Part shown: piece by piece, positions 22,366 through 34,300 of the stretch
Layout: each line of letters begins with the position of its first letter
Position numbering within the stretch: position 1 is the first letter of the stretch
From: Cavia porcellus
Lineage: Eukaryota > Chordata > Mammalia > Rodentia > Caviidae
Assembly (NCBI RefSeq): GCF_034190915.1
Contig: NW_026947502.1
Coordinates: 1,861,173-1,925,172, forward strand
Direction: 5' to 3'
DNA: 64,000 bases
The notes under the pieces: model-generated
Told to the model about the DNA's origin: nothing
The model's database searches: none
The model's input: the letters and a program-made list of their open reading frames with translations, nothing else
Translations under genes and position numbers: made by a program

Positions 22366-24200
22366 AGACTGTGGGTTTTTTTCTATCGCAAATACCTGAG
22401 AAAGGCTGACTGCATACAGAGAAGAGCTGTGTTTAGTTTTGGGGGTTTGAATACTGAAAGTTCAGGATCAGACGACCACGCCCGTTGCTGCTGCCTCCCA
22501 GAAGGACAACAGCTGCTGGTGTCACTGTGGCAGGCACACGTGGAACTCGAGGTTGCATCTATGGATGCGAATCCGGATAATCCATCTCAGGATCCTTAAT
22601 CTCATCTCTTCTGCCAGGTGCTTGTTTCCCACAGAGGGTGCCGGCCCCAGGTTATAGGAAGCAGAGTGTGTCTTCAAGGGTCCTGTGCAGCCAGTGGCAG
22701 GAACTGTCCTTCCTGGGGCGGCTGGCCACCTAGTGAATGGTGCACAGGTCTGTGAGGCCCCTGGGGGGCCGTGAGGGGGAGCACCAGCCTCAGTCTCGCC
22801 AGGCCCTGCCCGCTGGCCAGAAAGGATGAATCACCAGGGGCTGGGCTGATCCCAAGACTGTGTGTTGGAGAAGCCGGTCCCCACTGCTGGCCTTCTGGTC
22901 TGGCTGTTTCTTCCTTTGAGGGACCAGTTGAAATTCTGCAAAGCTGCCCAGGTCAAGTGCCAGGCATCTGCCGAGGGCCTCGCCATCTCAAGAGAGAGCT
23001 ACAGGGTGCGGCCATCAGTACCTGTGAGGCTGGCAGCACAGAAAAGGGAAAATTAACTGCATCCACCCGTGGGTCTGGCTTTATTCTAAACATAGATGAC
23101 AGAGAAAACATTTGTGTGAAAATGAGAACAGCAGCATGAATGAGGCCGCACGGAGTCCCCGGCCCTGGGCTCACCTCGGGCACCTGGCAGAGCAGAGGCC
23201 CCCTCTGAGGCAGAGCCCTTTGTTGGATCCCCCTGCCCTTGGCCTGGTAGAAATCGGTCTGGGGAAGCTCGGTATCTTACAGCCAGGAGAATTCAGATAT
23301 CATAATTGTTACGTGAACCGCCCTGACGTGAAAGTGTGGCTTCCAGTTTGTGAAAAGTACCATCTGGAGCTGATGGAGCACGCACATATCTGTTGGCCTT
23401 GCTCTGAGACAAAGGGCAGAAGCAGCTCTGCCCTGCTCTAGGGTTGCCCTCTGGGGACCCCAACACACCTTGGGGTCGAGGAGGGGTGGGTGGTTCCCAT
23501 CTGCAGGTTGCTGTGCCCTGGAGCCGAGCATACTGCCCCTACCTGAGGGAAGGGATGTCAGCCCCAAGCCAGTGACCTTGGCTGCCCCACGTGGCCTCAG
23601 AAGCACCAGTGCCAAGCCTCTGCCCGCTGCTGTCAGGCCCCGGTGTCCTCCCAAGGAGCCTCTGCCCTGTGGCTGCTGCCAGGGCCGCCTGCCGGGGAGG
23701 CGATCAGAGCAGCTGCTCCACGTGGCCGGTGCAGCTGGCAGCTGCTGTGAGCGTCTCCGCCCAGCGGCCACAGCCAGGCCCCGGCCCCTCCCAGCCCGCT
23801 CCTCACCCTGCCGAGTTGCCCTGAGCCTGATACAGGAGTCCTCCAGGCTGCTGGGGAGCTCGTGTGGACCTGCGGGGGGGAGCACTGAGGGCAGCACTGC
23901 CTGCTGCTGGGCTGTGTGAGGCCACAGCCTCGAATGACCTGGGCCCTGGACAGTGTCCTGTGGGCAGCGGGCAGCTATCAGAAGGGTGTGCAAGCACTGA
24001 GTGAGGGCTGTGTGCTCTGGCCAGCCAGCCTTGGTCGCAGGAGGCTGCAGGGAAAGGAGCCCTGTCCTGACCAGTGGCAGGCAGATACCAGGCCTCAGTG
24101 ATGCAGCGGATTTGGGGTATGGGGGAGGGCTAACCAGAGCGGAATGGGAGGAGAGGCGAGAGGACGGGGCTTAGACAGGGCAATAGGAAGGTATTTCCCT
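22366..24200. other. Intronic sequence, nothing recognised
   Basis: 23430-23930 is the most G+C-rich part and opens a 238-codon minus-strand frame (23277-23993) without any recognisable domain. I regard that frame as a composition artefact. Confidence 0.45.
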
Positions 24201-24204
24201 GCAG

Positions 24205-24600
24205 CCACTGTCGTCTTAGCTACTATGGCCACAGTGATGGGTGCCACACACTTAGTAGCTTAGGCAGCATGGTTTGTTTCCCCCAGTTTCAGAGCCAGGA
24301 GTCCTTGGTGGTGTCTGGGGGCCTCTCAGGACATCCACAGGGTTGCCTCCTCCAGAGAGCATCCGATTCCTGGCCTTGCCCCACTCCCCGAGGCTGCCAA
24401 CTGCCAGGCTCACAGTGCACCCTTTCGGGCCGCTCCCCTGGGGTCCCATGACCTCTTCTTCTCTAGCCAAGTGCCCTGCACCTTCCCCTGCTGAAAACAT
24501 GTGGGATTGCTTGGGGTCCAGTCGGGTAACCGGGGCTGTCCCTGTTTCAGGGTCCCGAAGTGAGTCATGTCTGCTGTCTCCTTTGCCCACTCACGGGGTC
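24205..24600 (-). repeat. Probable MaLR-type LTR, antisense, strongly diverged
   Basis: The + strand reads GTCTTAGCTACTATGGCCACAGTGATGGGTGCCACACACTTAGTAGCTTA, a decayed version of the antisense LTR terminus. It is followed by TTTCAGAGCCAGGAGTCC and a GGCCTCTC...CC-rich segment. Confidence 0.4.
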
Positions 24601-25654
24601 TGGAGAGTGGGATGTGGATCCCCTGGGAGCCATGACTAGCAGTGGCCTGGCTCAGTGACAGGTTGGGTCCTGGGATAGGATGGACAGAGCTCAGACCTTG
24701 GCCCAGACTCACAGCCTGATCCTCGGGCCTGGCTGGCGTCCCCTCGAGGGGACTTCTCTGTGGGTCTCTAACCCAGGTGCTGCTGTCCCCGGCCTGCCCT
24801 GGTGACCCTGGGCTCCCTGCCGCGCTGGCTCTGTGCCCTGCCAAGCCACCCTGCAGCAGCTGCTATAGCCGGCCCACCGTGCTCCTCCTCCTGGTTTCCG
24901 CCACACTGCGCCTGTAGCCGGGCCCGAGGAACTGGGAGAAGCACTGATTGTGAAACCGGAGCCGGCTGGCTCAGCGCCCGGAGGCGTTTCCCAGCCTAGC
25001 GCATCCTGGCAGGGGCCACTGTGCTCCTGTCGTGCAGCCTCCGGATGGCTGTGGAGATGCCAGGGTGCTGACGTGGCCCCGCGCGGGGAAGGGTGGGCGG
25101 GGGTTGGCGCTGGGAAAGTCGGAGCTGCACATTCTCAGAGGCACAGAGGTGTCTGGGGTCAGACTTGTGGAGAACACTGGGCTGTGCAAGCCAGAGGGGC
25201 CCGGCTCCCCGGCCTGGCCTGCGTAGCCCCCCTAAGTCTGGAATCTACAGCTGGGGAGCCCCACACACAGGCAGCTCCTGGAGCCGTGCTTGCAGCCAGG
25301 CTTAGGCTTGGGGCTCACCTCATTCAGGGGGAGACAGAATGAGGTGTCACTGTGTGTCCACTGCAGTCTGTGACTGGTCTGTCCCAACTACTGCTGGCAG
25401 GCTCCCAGTGTCAGTCCAGCGTGGTTTGGCTGCCCCGTCAGGCCTGCCGCCCCATCTCTGCCTCTGGGATCTGCGTTGGGTGGGACAACAGGAAAGCAGC
25501 CCCAAGAGTTCTGGGTGGTTGGTGGCAGTCTCGGTTCCTGCCTGGCCATGGTCCCAGCTGAGGTGTAGGGAGCCAAGCTCCTGAGGCTGTGCCTCGGAGG
25601 GGCTTCCGTGCCGTGCAGGGCTGGTGTGTATGTGGCTTGAGTGCCCCCACCCTA
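24601..25654. other. GC-rich intron, nothing recognised
   Basis: A CpG-containing patch (GCGCGGGGAAGGGTGGGCGG) lies near 25080. It is too short and isolated to call a CpG island. Confidence 0.4.
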
Positions 25655-25770
25655 GTGGCTCCACTGCTGACTGTGGGGCCCTGGACCACGTCCCCAACCC
25701 TCTCAGACTCAGTTTCCCTGTCTCTAAATGGGTACAGCATTCCAGGCACTGTTGGAGTTGGCGCACCCTT
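25655..25770 (+). repeat. MIR SINE fragment
   Basis: CCACTGCTGACTGTGGGGCCCTGGACCACGTCCCCAACCCTCTCAGACTCAGTTTCCCTGTCTCTAAATGGG follows the MIR core in sense orientation. Confidence 0.65.
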
Positions 25771-25874
25771 CCTCCCCTAGCGTGGAGCCTGCTCCTGGCT
25801 GCAGGGCTGCGCCACTGTGATCCCAGGGGTGTTTGTGTCGGTTCCGGTCTCCCGCCCCCTCTCTGCTCACAGCC

Positions 25875-26035
25875 ACAATAGATGGACGCTTTTCTCTTTC
25901 CCTGGCATCTGTGTTTCGAGGGACCCCCGAAGAGCTCTTCTGGTGGTGACATAATCACGGCTGCTTCCAGACAGCGCACAGCTGGTCAGCGGTCGGCCGC
26001 AGGTGTGTCTGGAACTTAATGAGCAGCAGTAGCGC
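25875..26035. promoter_or_regulatory. Candidate conserved non-coding element
   Basis: Non-repetitive stretch with GACATAATCACGGCTG, ACAGCTGGTCAGC (E-box) and GGAACTTAATGAGC, set in otherwise featureless GC-rich intron. Conservation is untested. Confidence 0.25.
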
Positions 26036-26419
26036 TGGCCGCTGCTTTGGCGGGGCCCCCGCAGGCCTGCTCCTTGCGTGTCCCCAGCCCAGGGGACGCC
26101 AGCTCCTGGGGGGATGCTGTCTCCGGACAACTGTGCACATCTGCACACATCTGGGGCATTTGTGCTTCCGGCTTACAAGCCCGCCCGCCTGCAGGGGACA
26201 GGACCCCTCAGGGCTGGGTGGGCTCCCCTCACAAGACCAGGTGTTCTGTGTGGTGCGGGACCTGGATGGGGGCTGCAGCGAGAGCTCTTCCCCACTAGTG
26301 GTGTGGACAGGCCCGGCTCACACCCTGGCTGTGGAGTCCTCTCTGCCAGCTCGTACCAGCAGAGCCCTCCGGCCACAGGCCCCATTTCCTCTCGGAATTC
26401 TCGGCAGAATGGCAGACAC

Positions 26420-26570
26420 CTTTAGCCAGCTCCAGGCTGAAGTGTTTTCTATAAAAATTTCCAATTTTCCTTGACCCATTTCTCTTTGAAATTAATCCCA
26501 AGCAGTGCTGTACACTTGGCCCTGGAGGAACTCTAGCCGGAAAAGTTCACGCAATTAGGTGGAAACGCTG
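26420..26570. promoter_or_regulatory. Candidate conserved non-coding element
   Basis: AT-rich island with TATAAAAATTTCCAATTTTCC, TTTGAAATTAATCCC (an Otx/Pitx-like TAATCC core) and ACGCAATTAGG. It belongs to no repeat I recognise. Confidence 0.3.
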
Positions 26571-27003
26571 GTGTCTGGCTCTCGCCTCCTCCCACCACGG
26601 GCGTCTTTGTCTCTCTGTTAGTCTCATCCTCTGTCTTGAACCCGAGCTGGGGCAGCCCAGAGACACGGAAGGGGAGGAGCATGGAGTCTGTCCCAGACCC
26701 AGCCTCGGGAGGTCATAGCAGCCCGGGGGCTATGGGCCGTGCGCCCCCTGCCTGACACATGCCGCCATTCAGCTCAGCTCCGCTGTCTCCTCCAGGCAGC
26801 TTTGACCTCAAGACACCCCACACCCTGCACGCCTCTGCCCGTGGCATCTCCCCTCCTGTGTCAGCTCAGGGAGAGCAGGGCTTCCTCTGGCTCCACCGCT
26901 GCTGCCTGTCATGCAGCTGTGGGATGTGGGCTGCATTCTTGAGTTGGGGACGCCTCTGCCAGAGCTCCTGACTTGGCCCTTTGGCCAGGACTTGGTTGTG
27001 GGG

Positions 27004-27383
27004 TGCTATGATTTGGATAAGTGCCCTGAAGACTACATTAAAGGGTTCATCTCCAGCCTGTGGTGCTTTGGGAAGTGGTGGGACCTTTAAGAGTTGGGCC
27101 TAGTGGGAAGAAGTGAGGTCACTCGGGGTGTGGCCTCAAAGGGACTATTGGGGCCCCACCCCTTCTTCTTCCTGTCTTTCACTTCCTGGTCTCCATGGCC
27201 TGAGCAGGCCTCCTCTGTCATGTGTTCCCACCATGGTGTTCTGGGCCATCACAGGTGCAAAGAAACAGACTGTGCCACTGTGGGCAGAAAACCCTGAAAC
27301 CATGATTAACAATAAACCTTTCTTCCTTTTAAGTTCACTGTGGTCAGGTATTTTGTCATAGTAACAGAAAGGTAATCAATATA
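27004..27383 (+). repeat. MaLR-type solo LTR
   Basis: It begins TGCTATGATTTGGATAAG, then GGTGGGACCTTTAAGAG and GGCCTAGTGGGAAGAAGTGAGGTCA. Further on are CCACCATGGTGTTCTG, AACAATAAACC (polyadenylation signal) and GGTCAGGTATTTTGTCATAG. It is well preserved in the order of its motifs, but I find no convincing 5-bp duplication. Confidence 0.75.
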
Positions 27384-27689
27384 GGGTAAAGCTTCAGGAA
27401 ACGTGCAGCCTGAGGGTACACACCTTGATGCACACCTGTGCACACTCAGCTTCGGGTTTGTGAGATGGAACAGAATTTGCAAATAGCTGGACCAGGACCT
27501 GGTGGGGCACATGGCCTGGGAGCTTGGCTTGTGCGGAGGGGAAAAGCTGAGCTGGGAAGGGCCAAGTGCTTGGGTGTCATGTAGGGCTCAGTGATACCTC
27601 ACACAACCCTGCTCTGAGATCTCAGGAGGGATAATAGCAAAACAGCTGCAGCTCTCAGGAAGGGCTCTGCTGCACTGAAAGACCCCTCA

Positions 27690-27962
27690 GCACTGCCATT
27701 CTCATTCGTCCATTTAGTCTGCATTCTCACTGAGTGTGCACTGTGTGGGCGTCCTGGGATGCAGCAGTGGACCAGTCAGAGGGAGCCCCTCTCCCGAGCT
27801 CCGGGCAGCAGGGGGACACGGTGAGCAGGGGAAGTCCCATCCTCACAGGTGGATGGGGACCAGGGCAGCAGGAGAGCGGACTCTGGTTCAGCTGGAAGGG
27901 GCGACCAGTGCCGGGAAGCGTATTCAGGCGGAGTGAGCAGCAGGTGCAGAAGCCCTGAGGCT
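27690..27962 (-). repeat. LINE-2 3'-end fragment, antisense
   Basis: The + strand reads TCGTCCATTTAGTCTGCATTCTCACTGAGTGTGCACTGTG, then GGGATGCAGCAGTGGACCAGTC and later CAGGTGCAGAAGCCCTGAGG. This is the antisense L2 3' end pattern ('caacaaatatttattgag...gggatacagcagtgaacaa...gcaaaggccctgagg'). Confidence 0.65.
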
Positions 27963-28890
27963 GGGTTATCTCCACGGGCCCCTGTGGAGAAGCCGAAGAG
28001 GCCCTGTGCCTCCGTCCTGCTGCTACGCCCTCCCACTGTCCGTGCCACGCTGGCTGGAAAAAGCCATTTTCCGGAGAGAAGATGTGGATGGTGGGCTCCT
28101 GGCGGAGGTGAGGCGGGGCTCCACCTGGGTTTGCCGCAGCTGCTCCTGCCCTGGGGGTCGGAGGCCTTGCCCTTTCAGGCTCCTGGGAATAGTGCGGAGC
28201 TAGGGTCTGGGGGATGTGCATGCATCTTCCCAGCCTGCCGCTGGGTGGAGTGTGTGCAGGACAGGCCACATGCTCGCTGTCCGTGCCTGTGATGACAGAT
28301 GCCTACTACACAGTGGCTGCGTGCTCCTCGCCCCCAGTGCCACCTCTCTTGGAATCTGGGCTTGGGGACACGCAGGCAGCTGGCCTTGGGCTCCGTTCCT
28401 GTGCACCCTGCAGCCCTGGCTCTGAGCAGTGCTTGCTGAATGACAGAGAAATGTGGAACCCGAACACTGAAGGAGCACGACGCTCGGCAGAGCCAGGCCA
28501 GTTCCCACTGACACCCCGGTTTCCCACATCCTTGCCGCACAGGGCCTCGGCCGTAAAATAGTGCACTCACCCAGTGCCACTTTTTCGCTTTAATCTGTGG
28601 CTCTCAGTGGCCGAGGAGGAAGAATGCTCCACTCTGTGGGTGAAGACTGTACGGGTCTCCTCCAGGTTAGATTCTTCTGCCGGGTTAGTTCTCTCCTGGG
28701 GTCCTACCCTGGAGATGGGGCTGAGCCGTTTGTCTGTGTTGGACACTGACTTCCTGTCATATCTGATACACGCTGCCCCAGCTGCAGGCCCTTTTCCTTT
28801 CCAGCTTTGTCAGCGTGCACTGCACAAAGCCCACTTTTCTGTGGCCCACTTTTCTGATATGGATTGAAAACTGGTGCTCAACTTAACACC
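27963..28890. other. Intronic sequence, nothing firmly recognised
   Basis: A small MIR 3'-end-like phrase (GCAGTGCTTGCTGAATGA) lies near 28425. Otherwise GC-rich unique-looking intron. Confidence 0.4.
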
Positions 28891-29620
28891 AGCTGAATTA
28901 AATCAGCATGGTGCTGAGTGTAGATGGCCCACCTGGGGAAAGTTGCCAGCATAAATAGAGACGCGGAGAAGAAGAGCTAGGCGTGTGGGTTTCTCTGAGT
29001 GTTGCTGTTTGAGCTGCTGGAGGAGCTTGTCGTGACTAGCTTCCCCAGTGTCTGACCACTGTCATCGGAGGAGCTTGGGACCTTGTTGGTGAGAGTGGCT
29101 GTGGTTCACTTTGGGGGAGCTCTGGTCCTTACATCGAGCATTGCTTCCTGGCTCTGGAGGGGAAGGTGTGTGCTGTTTAATCTCCAGGACACATTCCTGG
29201 TGCTGGCTTCCTGGCACGTACTCAACTGTTCTTATCGTCGGAGGAGCCTGGGTCCTCTGTGTCGCTGAGGATGGCTGTGGTGCTTTTCAGGACAGCCCTG
29301 GTCTTTGTCGTGAGTATGACTTCTCGGCTGCAGTGTAGAGCCCTCAACCTACCAGCACAGCTCCTTCACCCCGCTGGCATGGACTTTCTAGCTTCCACTG
29401 CTGATCTTTGGGCCTTCCTGGTGCAGATCCATAAAACAGACTGGCATGAGTTCTCGTGGGCTCTGGATCTCCACGTGGAGTCGTGGGAGGCATTGTCATG
29501 GGCTCTAGGTTTTCATCTGGACTCACGCAGGACATTGCTGTGGGATCCAGGCCCTTGGCTGAATATTCTATGTCTTTAGTGTTGTGGACACATTTCCTGT
29601 ACTTTTTTGTGTTTAATTCT
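28890..29620 (+). repeat. Unclassified repeat with TATA-like box and ~173-bp tandem duplication
   Basis: CATAAATAGAG at 28950-28960 resembles an LTR TATA box. Downstream, TCGGAGGAGCYTGGG occurs at 29065 and 29238. The following GGCTGTGGT ... CTCTGGTCCTT / CCCTGGTCTTT text and the preceding CTRGCTTCC ... TGT text are also duplicated, a period near 173 bp. A second, shorter internal repetition of GTGGGCTCT-type units (about 43 bp) runs 29440-29560. I do not recognise the family. An ERV LTR-like origin is possible. Confidence 0.5.
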
Positions 29621-29884
29621 GGGTGACTATCATAAGTAATATTATAAATTCTGTGCCCTGATTCTAATTGTTCTCAGCACAACCCCTGACTACAACACCC
29701 CTCAGCACTCGAGCAGTGGCTCCTGGATGAGCGCATTTATTAAGAGCTTGCATGAGGGTCATTTAAATCTGTGCCGCAGCTGTGAAGCAGCTGGGGACAC
29801 TGAGGCCCATTAAAACTGTCTTGTGTGAGAGCAGTGGGGGAGGAGGACAAGAGGAACTACAGCTCAGCTCCACTGGTGCCATGG

Positions 29885-30005
29885 CACGTGTCCCACAGAT
29901 CCTCATGATGAACCCTCGGGGTTGCTTGGTGCCACTGCTGTGCCCACTTCGCTGATAGTAAACAGAGGAAGCCAGGCTGCTGGATTCTTGTATGGGGCCA
30001 GGAGG
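29885..30005 (-). repeat. MIR SINE fragment, antisense
   Basis: CAGATCCTCATGATGAACCCTCGGGGTTGC ... CACTTCGCTGATAGTAAACAGAGGAAGCCAGGC follows the antisense MIR 3' half (CTCACAACAACCCT ... CATTTTACAGATGAGGAAACTGAGGC), strongly diverged. Confidence 0.5.
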
Positions 30006-30551
30006 AACAGGCCTACAGCTCAGGGCTGCTGATTTCTGTGTCTCAGACCCGCCTCATGGTCAGCCGTCCTTGGGACACTTCTGAGTGCCAGGGCCAGGAG
30101 CTCCACAGAGAACACAGAGGCCGAAGCCCAGCAAGGGCATGTGAGTCCTCAGGCCGCTCTGCAGCGTAACTCGGGGAGGAGCTTCTGTCTGCAGCGGAGT
30201 GTGGGGTGGGGCGCCTGGCACCCAGTGGGCACCTAAATATTCGTGAAAACAGAGAATGAACGCAGCTCCTAGAAAGCCTGGCCCCGCGTCCCTCATTCCT
30301 GAGCAGCAGGGGTTTCTGCAGACGGCAGTGGCTACTTTTGCTGTGCCGCTCTTGCGGTGATGACGGGACGCACAGTGACGGTACTCCTGGCTGCAGTGTC
30401 TCAGGCTTGTGGAGGTGGGAGGCTGCTGGACTGCAGGACATCAGGGGCTCGGGGGCCTTTGCTGGTCCCATCTCCTTGCTTCTGACCAAGGCTGGCTTCA
30501 GGAGTGTGTGACCTGCCAGCTGTCACCATCCTGGAGCATGGGGTGAATGTG

Positions 30552-30622
30552 GGGTGCATGGAACCCAGGGCCTTGAATGTATTATGCAAGCGCTCCACCC
30601 TGGGCCCCCCAGCCCCTCCATC
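30552..30622 (-). repeat. ID-type SINE fragment, antisense
   Basis: The + strand GTGCATGGAACCCAGGGCCTTGAATG ... GCAAGCGCTCCACCCTGGGCCCCCCAGCCCC is the complement of an ID element: GCTGGGG start, A box region, GCGCTTGC anticodon-stem relic and a GGGTTCCAT B box. It lacks a preserved A-tail. Confidence 0.65.
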
Positions 30623-31117
30623 TTGGAATTCTTAATCACTCTGTGCACAGGAGCCTTGGGTTTTTATTTTGCACCAGACCCTGTGTATTGGTGGCCGATT
30701 CTGCCATCACCCTCTGGTCCATGGCTCTGCTCCCTGCCCCGACCCAGGCTTCCTGGAGCTCAGATTAAAGACCCCTGGTGAGCATTGCAAAGTGGCCTCT
30801 GTCTTCCTTCCAGACCCAAGAGCCCAGTTTCTTGGGAACTGTTGGACGTTTATTTTGGAACGTCTGCTGCAAGCCTCAGAGAACTGGTGGCTGGTGGGTG
30901 AGGCCAGGCCGGGCATGTCAGAGACACGCGCCTTTAGGTACCTGAGGACAGCAGTGCTGTGGGCCGTACTGTGGCCTCAGCCTGCTCTGTCTGGGGCTAC
31001 TGTCAAGCAGCAGGGGGCTAAGCTGTGCCCGCTGCTCTTAGCATGCTCCAGCCACTGTTCCCAGCCCATTGTCTTTGGACATAAAGCGTCCTGTGGGAGC
31101 CAAGTTACTTGTTGAAT

Positions 31118-31330
31118 TGGTCATTCAACCCATTGGACAGATATTTATGGAGATGCACAGTGGGGCCTGGTGCTGGCTCAGGTCCTACGTCCCTAAGGGG
31201 TGCAGATGGAGCCCAGGCATCAGGTGGCTTCTGGTGATACCCGCACAATTAGAAAAATTGGCGAGCAGTGCCGTGAAGTCACCATGCCGTAACTGGGTGT
31301 TGGGGCTGAGGTCATGGTGTAGACTCACTG
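31118..31330 (-). repeat. Possible LINE-2 fragment, antisense
   Basis: TTGGTCATTCAACCCATTGGACAGATATTTATGGAGATGCACAGTG resembles the antisense L2 end, followed by a weakly matching tail. Confidence 0.4.
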
Positions 31331-34300
31331 GGGTGAAAAGAGACTGGGGGCCACAGATGGGCAGTCCTGAGGGAGGAGCCAGGTCCTGTGAAGGGACAGA
31401 GGGAGGGCTGGAGAGGCCCCTGTGGCAGATGGCAGCAGGGGTGCTGAGCCCTGGCTCTACGTGGCATGGCTTGGCGTCCCTGGGGAGGGCAAGTGGGGAG
31501 AAGGCGGGGAGCCGGATAGGGACTATGGCCCGATCAGAGGGGCCAAGAGGGGATGGAGAGGAGAGGCCATGGTCAGCAATGTGGAGCTGTGGCGTGAGAG
31601 GGTGCTGGGGCCCATTAGACCACCCCTGCCGTGGCTACAGGTAGCGTTTGCCTCATCCAGAATCACCTGAGACCAGGGAGAAGCCAGCACTGCCTGTCCC
31701 CTCCGCACTTCCAGAGCTCAGTGTGTCTCCTGTGGCTGTCACCTTTGCCAGAACACAGTCCCGGGAGGGCACTGAAGCTTTCTCTGGAGCTCCCGTCCGA
31801 CTCCCTGTGGACACACCTGCATGCGCTTGCAGGTGGGGCTGCTGCAGGGCTGATGCAGGGCCTGGATTTGGGAACCCGGGCACTCGGCAAACAGTGGCAT
31901 TAGGAGGACACAGTGCCGGGATGGGTCAGGCCACTGAGGACAGATGATTCCAAGAGGGCAAGGGACCAGGGGCCACCCCAAGAGCCCCTCACCTTGGGCA
32001 CAAACACTTCCATGGTCTGTGGGGAGCAGGATCCCGTGCACTGGGCTGACCGGAAGCGCCGTATGTGTTGTTCAGGTTGGGGGCTCAGGTTAGGAACAAG
32101 GGGAGCGACGGGCTGCTCAGCTCTGAACCCCTACTCCAGAGCCGTCATGGGCTGGAGTGCCTACAAGAGATGAGGGACACCTGAGCCACAGCACCCAGCT
32201 TCGAGGGATGGGAGCATGTGTGCCATGACCTTGCCAAGAGCCTGGGGCTTGGGCATCCACGGAGGCCGAGGCTGTGCATGGACCCCGGTGGGAGCAGATG
32301 GCAGCTCGCAGGTGGAATGGGCTGGGTGGGCCGGACATGGGGCTGGCCGGCAGCTGGAGGGCCTCTGAGGTTACAGGAGAAGCCGGAAATCACGACTTTA
32401 TGTAAAAGCGCTTCATTTTTAAATGTTGGCAGCTAATGTAGCATTTCTGAAAACTGTCTGAGCCAAGCGGCTCCCAGGTGGGTGGCGGTGGGAACCGACC
32501 AGGGCTGTTATGTGGTGGCTTCAATGCTGGGGACCTCCGCCCACGCCCACAGTGCTCAGGCCCTCTCAGATGTGGCTGGGGCTGCCTCTCACTTGAAATG
32601 TACTTCAGAGGAATTTTTATTTTCCTTTCGGGAATGTCAAGAGAGAACTTTCCAGTGGTTCTGTCTCTGTGAAGAGAAATCTGTGGTCGGCCTGTTTTTC
32701 TTGGGGGCCGGTGAGGAAAGCCATCTGCAGGGCGTTAATGGGAAGAGCGATGGGGTGGGGTGGGGAGGCGCTGTCCAGGCTGGACAGAACCCTGGATGGG
32801 GCTGGGTAGCTGGAGCAAGGCTGCCCGGCTCCCGGGAATGGCCCCCTGCCCTGGGCAGCCCTGAAGGAGCCGCCCCACACTGGCCAGGCCCCACGGAGCT
32901 GGGTGCGAGAGTTCCGGTTGGTTGGTCCCTGCCCGAAAGGACTGAGGTTTGCTTTTCCCAGGCTCCTTGTGGTGGGTCTGCCTGCCGGGACTCTGTCCAG
33001 ACCCTGTGGCCTGGGAGCAATGGCCAATTGTAGACCCAGGAGATTCCACCCCTTCTCCGCTTGTGTCCAGGAGGTCAGACAGTGGGGCACTTTTGTTCTG
33101 GGAAAAATTCTGGGAGCAGCTTATGTTCTTGGCCTTCATTAGCAAAACTGGGCTCAGATTTGTCCAGCACTTGGGCCAGGAAGGAGCCCTGGGTCTTTGC
33201 ATACCCAGAAACCTCGGGCTACTGCAGAGCTCCTGCTGTGTGGGCCCTTGGTGACGTGGACTGTGGGGAAAGGCCCGAGGTGCCCTTTCCTGGTGTCCTA
33301 AGTGGCAGGACATTGTGAGTGCTCCCCAAAGGCTGTGGCGGGTGGTGGTGGGCCCTGCTCTGGCCTGGCCTCAGTGTCTTCATTTGTAAAGCTGGGGTGT
33401 TAAACCAAAGCCAGGCCAGAGGTGAATCCCTGTATCAACACTCCCTAACTTGTTCACTGAATGTGTACTTAAAAATCAGGCGGTTTCATTAAAATCTCAA
33501 TTTTCAGTTTCTGTGGCGATCAGAGGTGAGGCAGCTGTGGGCCTGGCCTGCAGGCAGTGCTCAGCTGTGGACCTCCTCGGCTGGAGGAACATGGCTCTGT
33601 ACCCCCAGTAAATGGGCTGTCCGGGTCTTTCCGCCCGCTCCCTCTGTGTGGTGGGGTTTGAGAGTCCCGGACAGAGGCTGCCTCTGCTTGGGAGTTACCT
33701 CTGCTCGCGCTCTGTCTCTGCGTCTGCCTCTCACGTCTATCCACTTGCCTGAGTGTGCACATGCTGGTTCACATAGCAGGCAGTGTCTCCATCCACACAG
33801 AAAATGCTGGAATGAACCACACTGCCCTGGGGAGCTTCCAGGAGACTTGTGTCTACCTGTTTCTGGACAGCTCCCCCTCTCCTGGCCTCAGTGGAGGTCT
33901 CAGGCTCTTAGAGCTTCACAGGCCGCCCTGACACTATGGTCCCTGTGGGACAGTCCCAGGACCCTTCTCCATTGAGTGTTTGTGGTTCAAGAGGCACATC
34001 ATGAGCCTGGACCACGTGGGACCTGAGCCATGGTTCCCGCTGGCTGCTGGGCCCTCTTCAAGGGTAGGAGGTGCTGTGTGCCTGCCTGAGGGGACCCAAG
34101 GCACAGTGAAGGGGTCTTGGCAAGAAAGTGGCCAGGGCCCTGTGGCTGTAGCAGACCTCCAGGCCCATCAGAGAGGCTGATGGGATGGCAACCCATTCAG
34201 GGGCTGTGCGGAGGGGCTCAGTAGGCCTTGGTGGTCTGGTGGGGTGGACTGTGCCATGCACACCACGGCTGCCCAGACTCCTCCTATTCCTGTGGATGGA

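Noticed and set aside
23277..23993. 238-codon minus-strand open frame
   Set aside because: Very GC-rich, dominated by A/P/G/R/S/L, overlapped by equally long frames on the other strand, and without any recognisable domain or splice context.
25060..25110. CpG-island promoter
   Set aside because: The CpG-rich patch is only a few tens of bases and lacks neighbouring CpG density.
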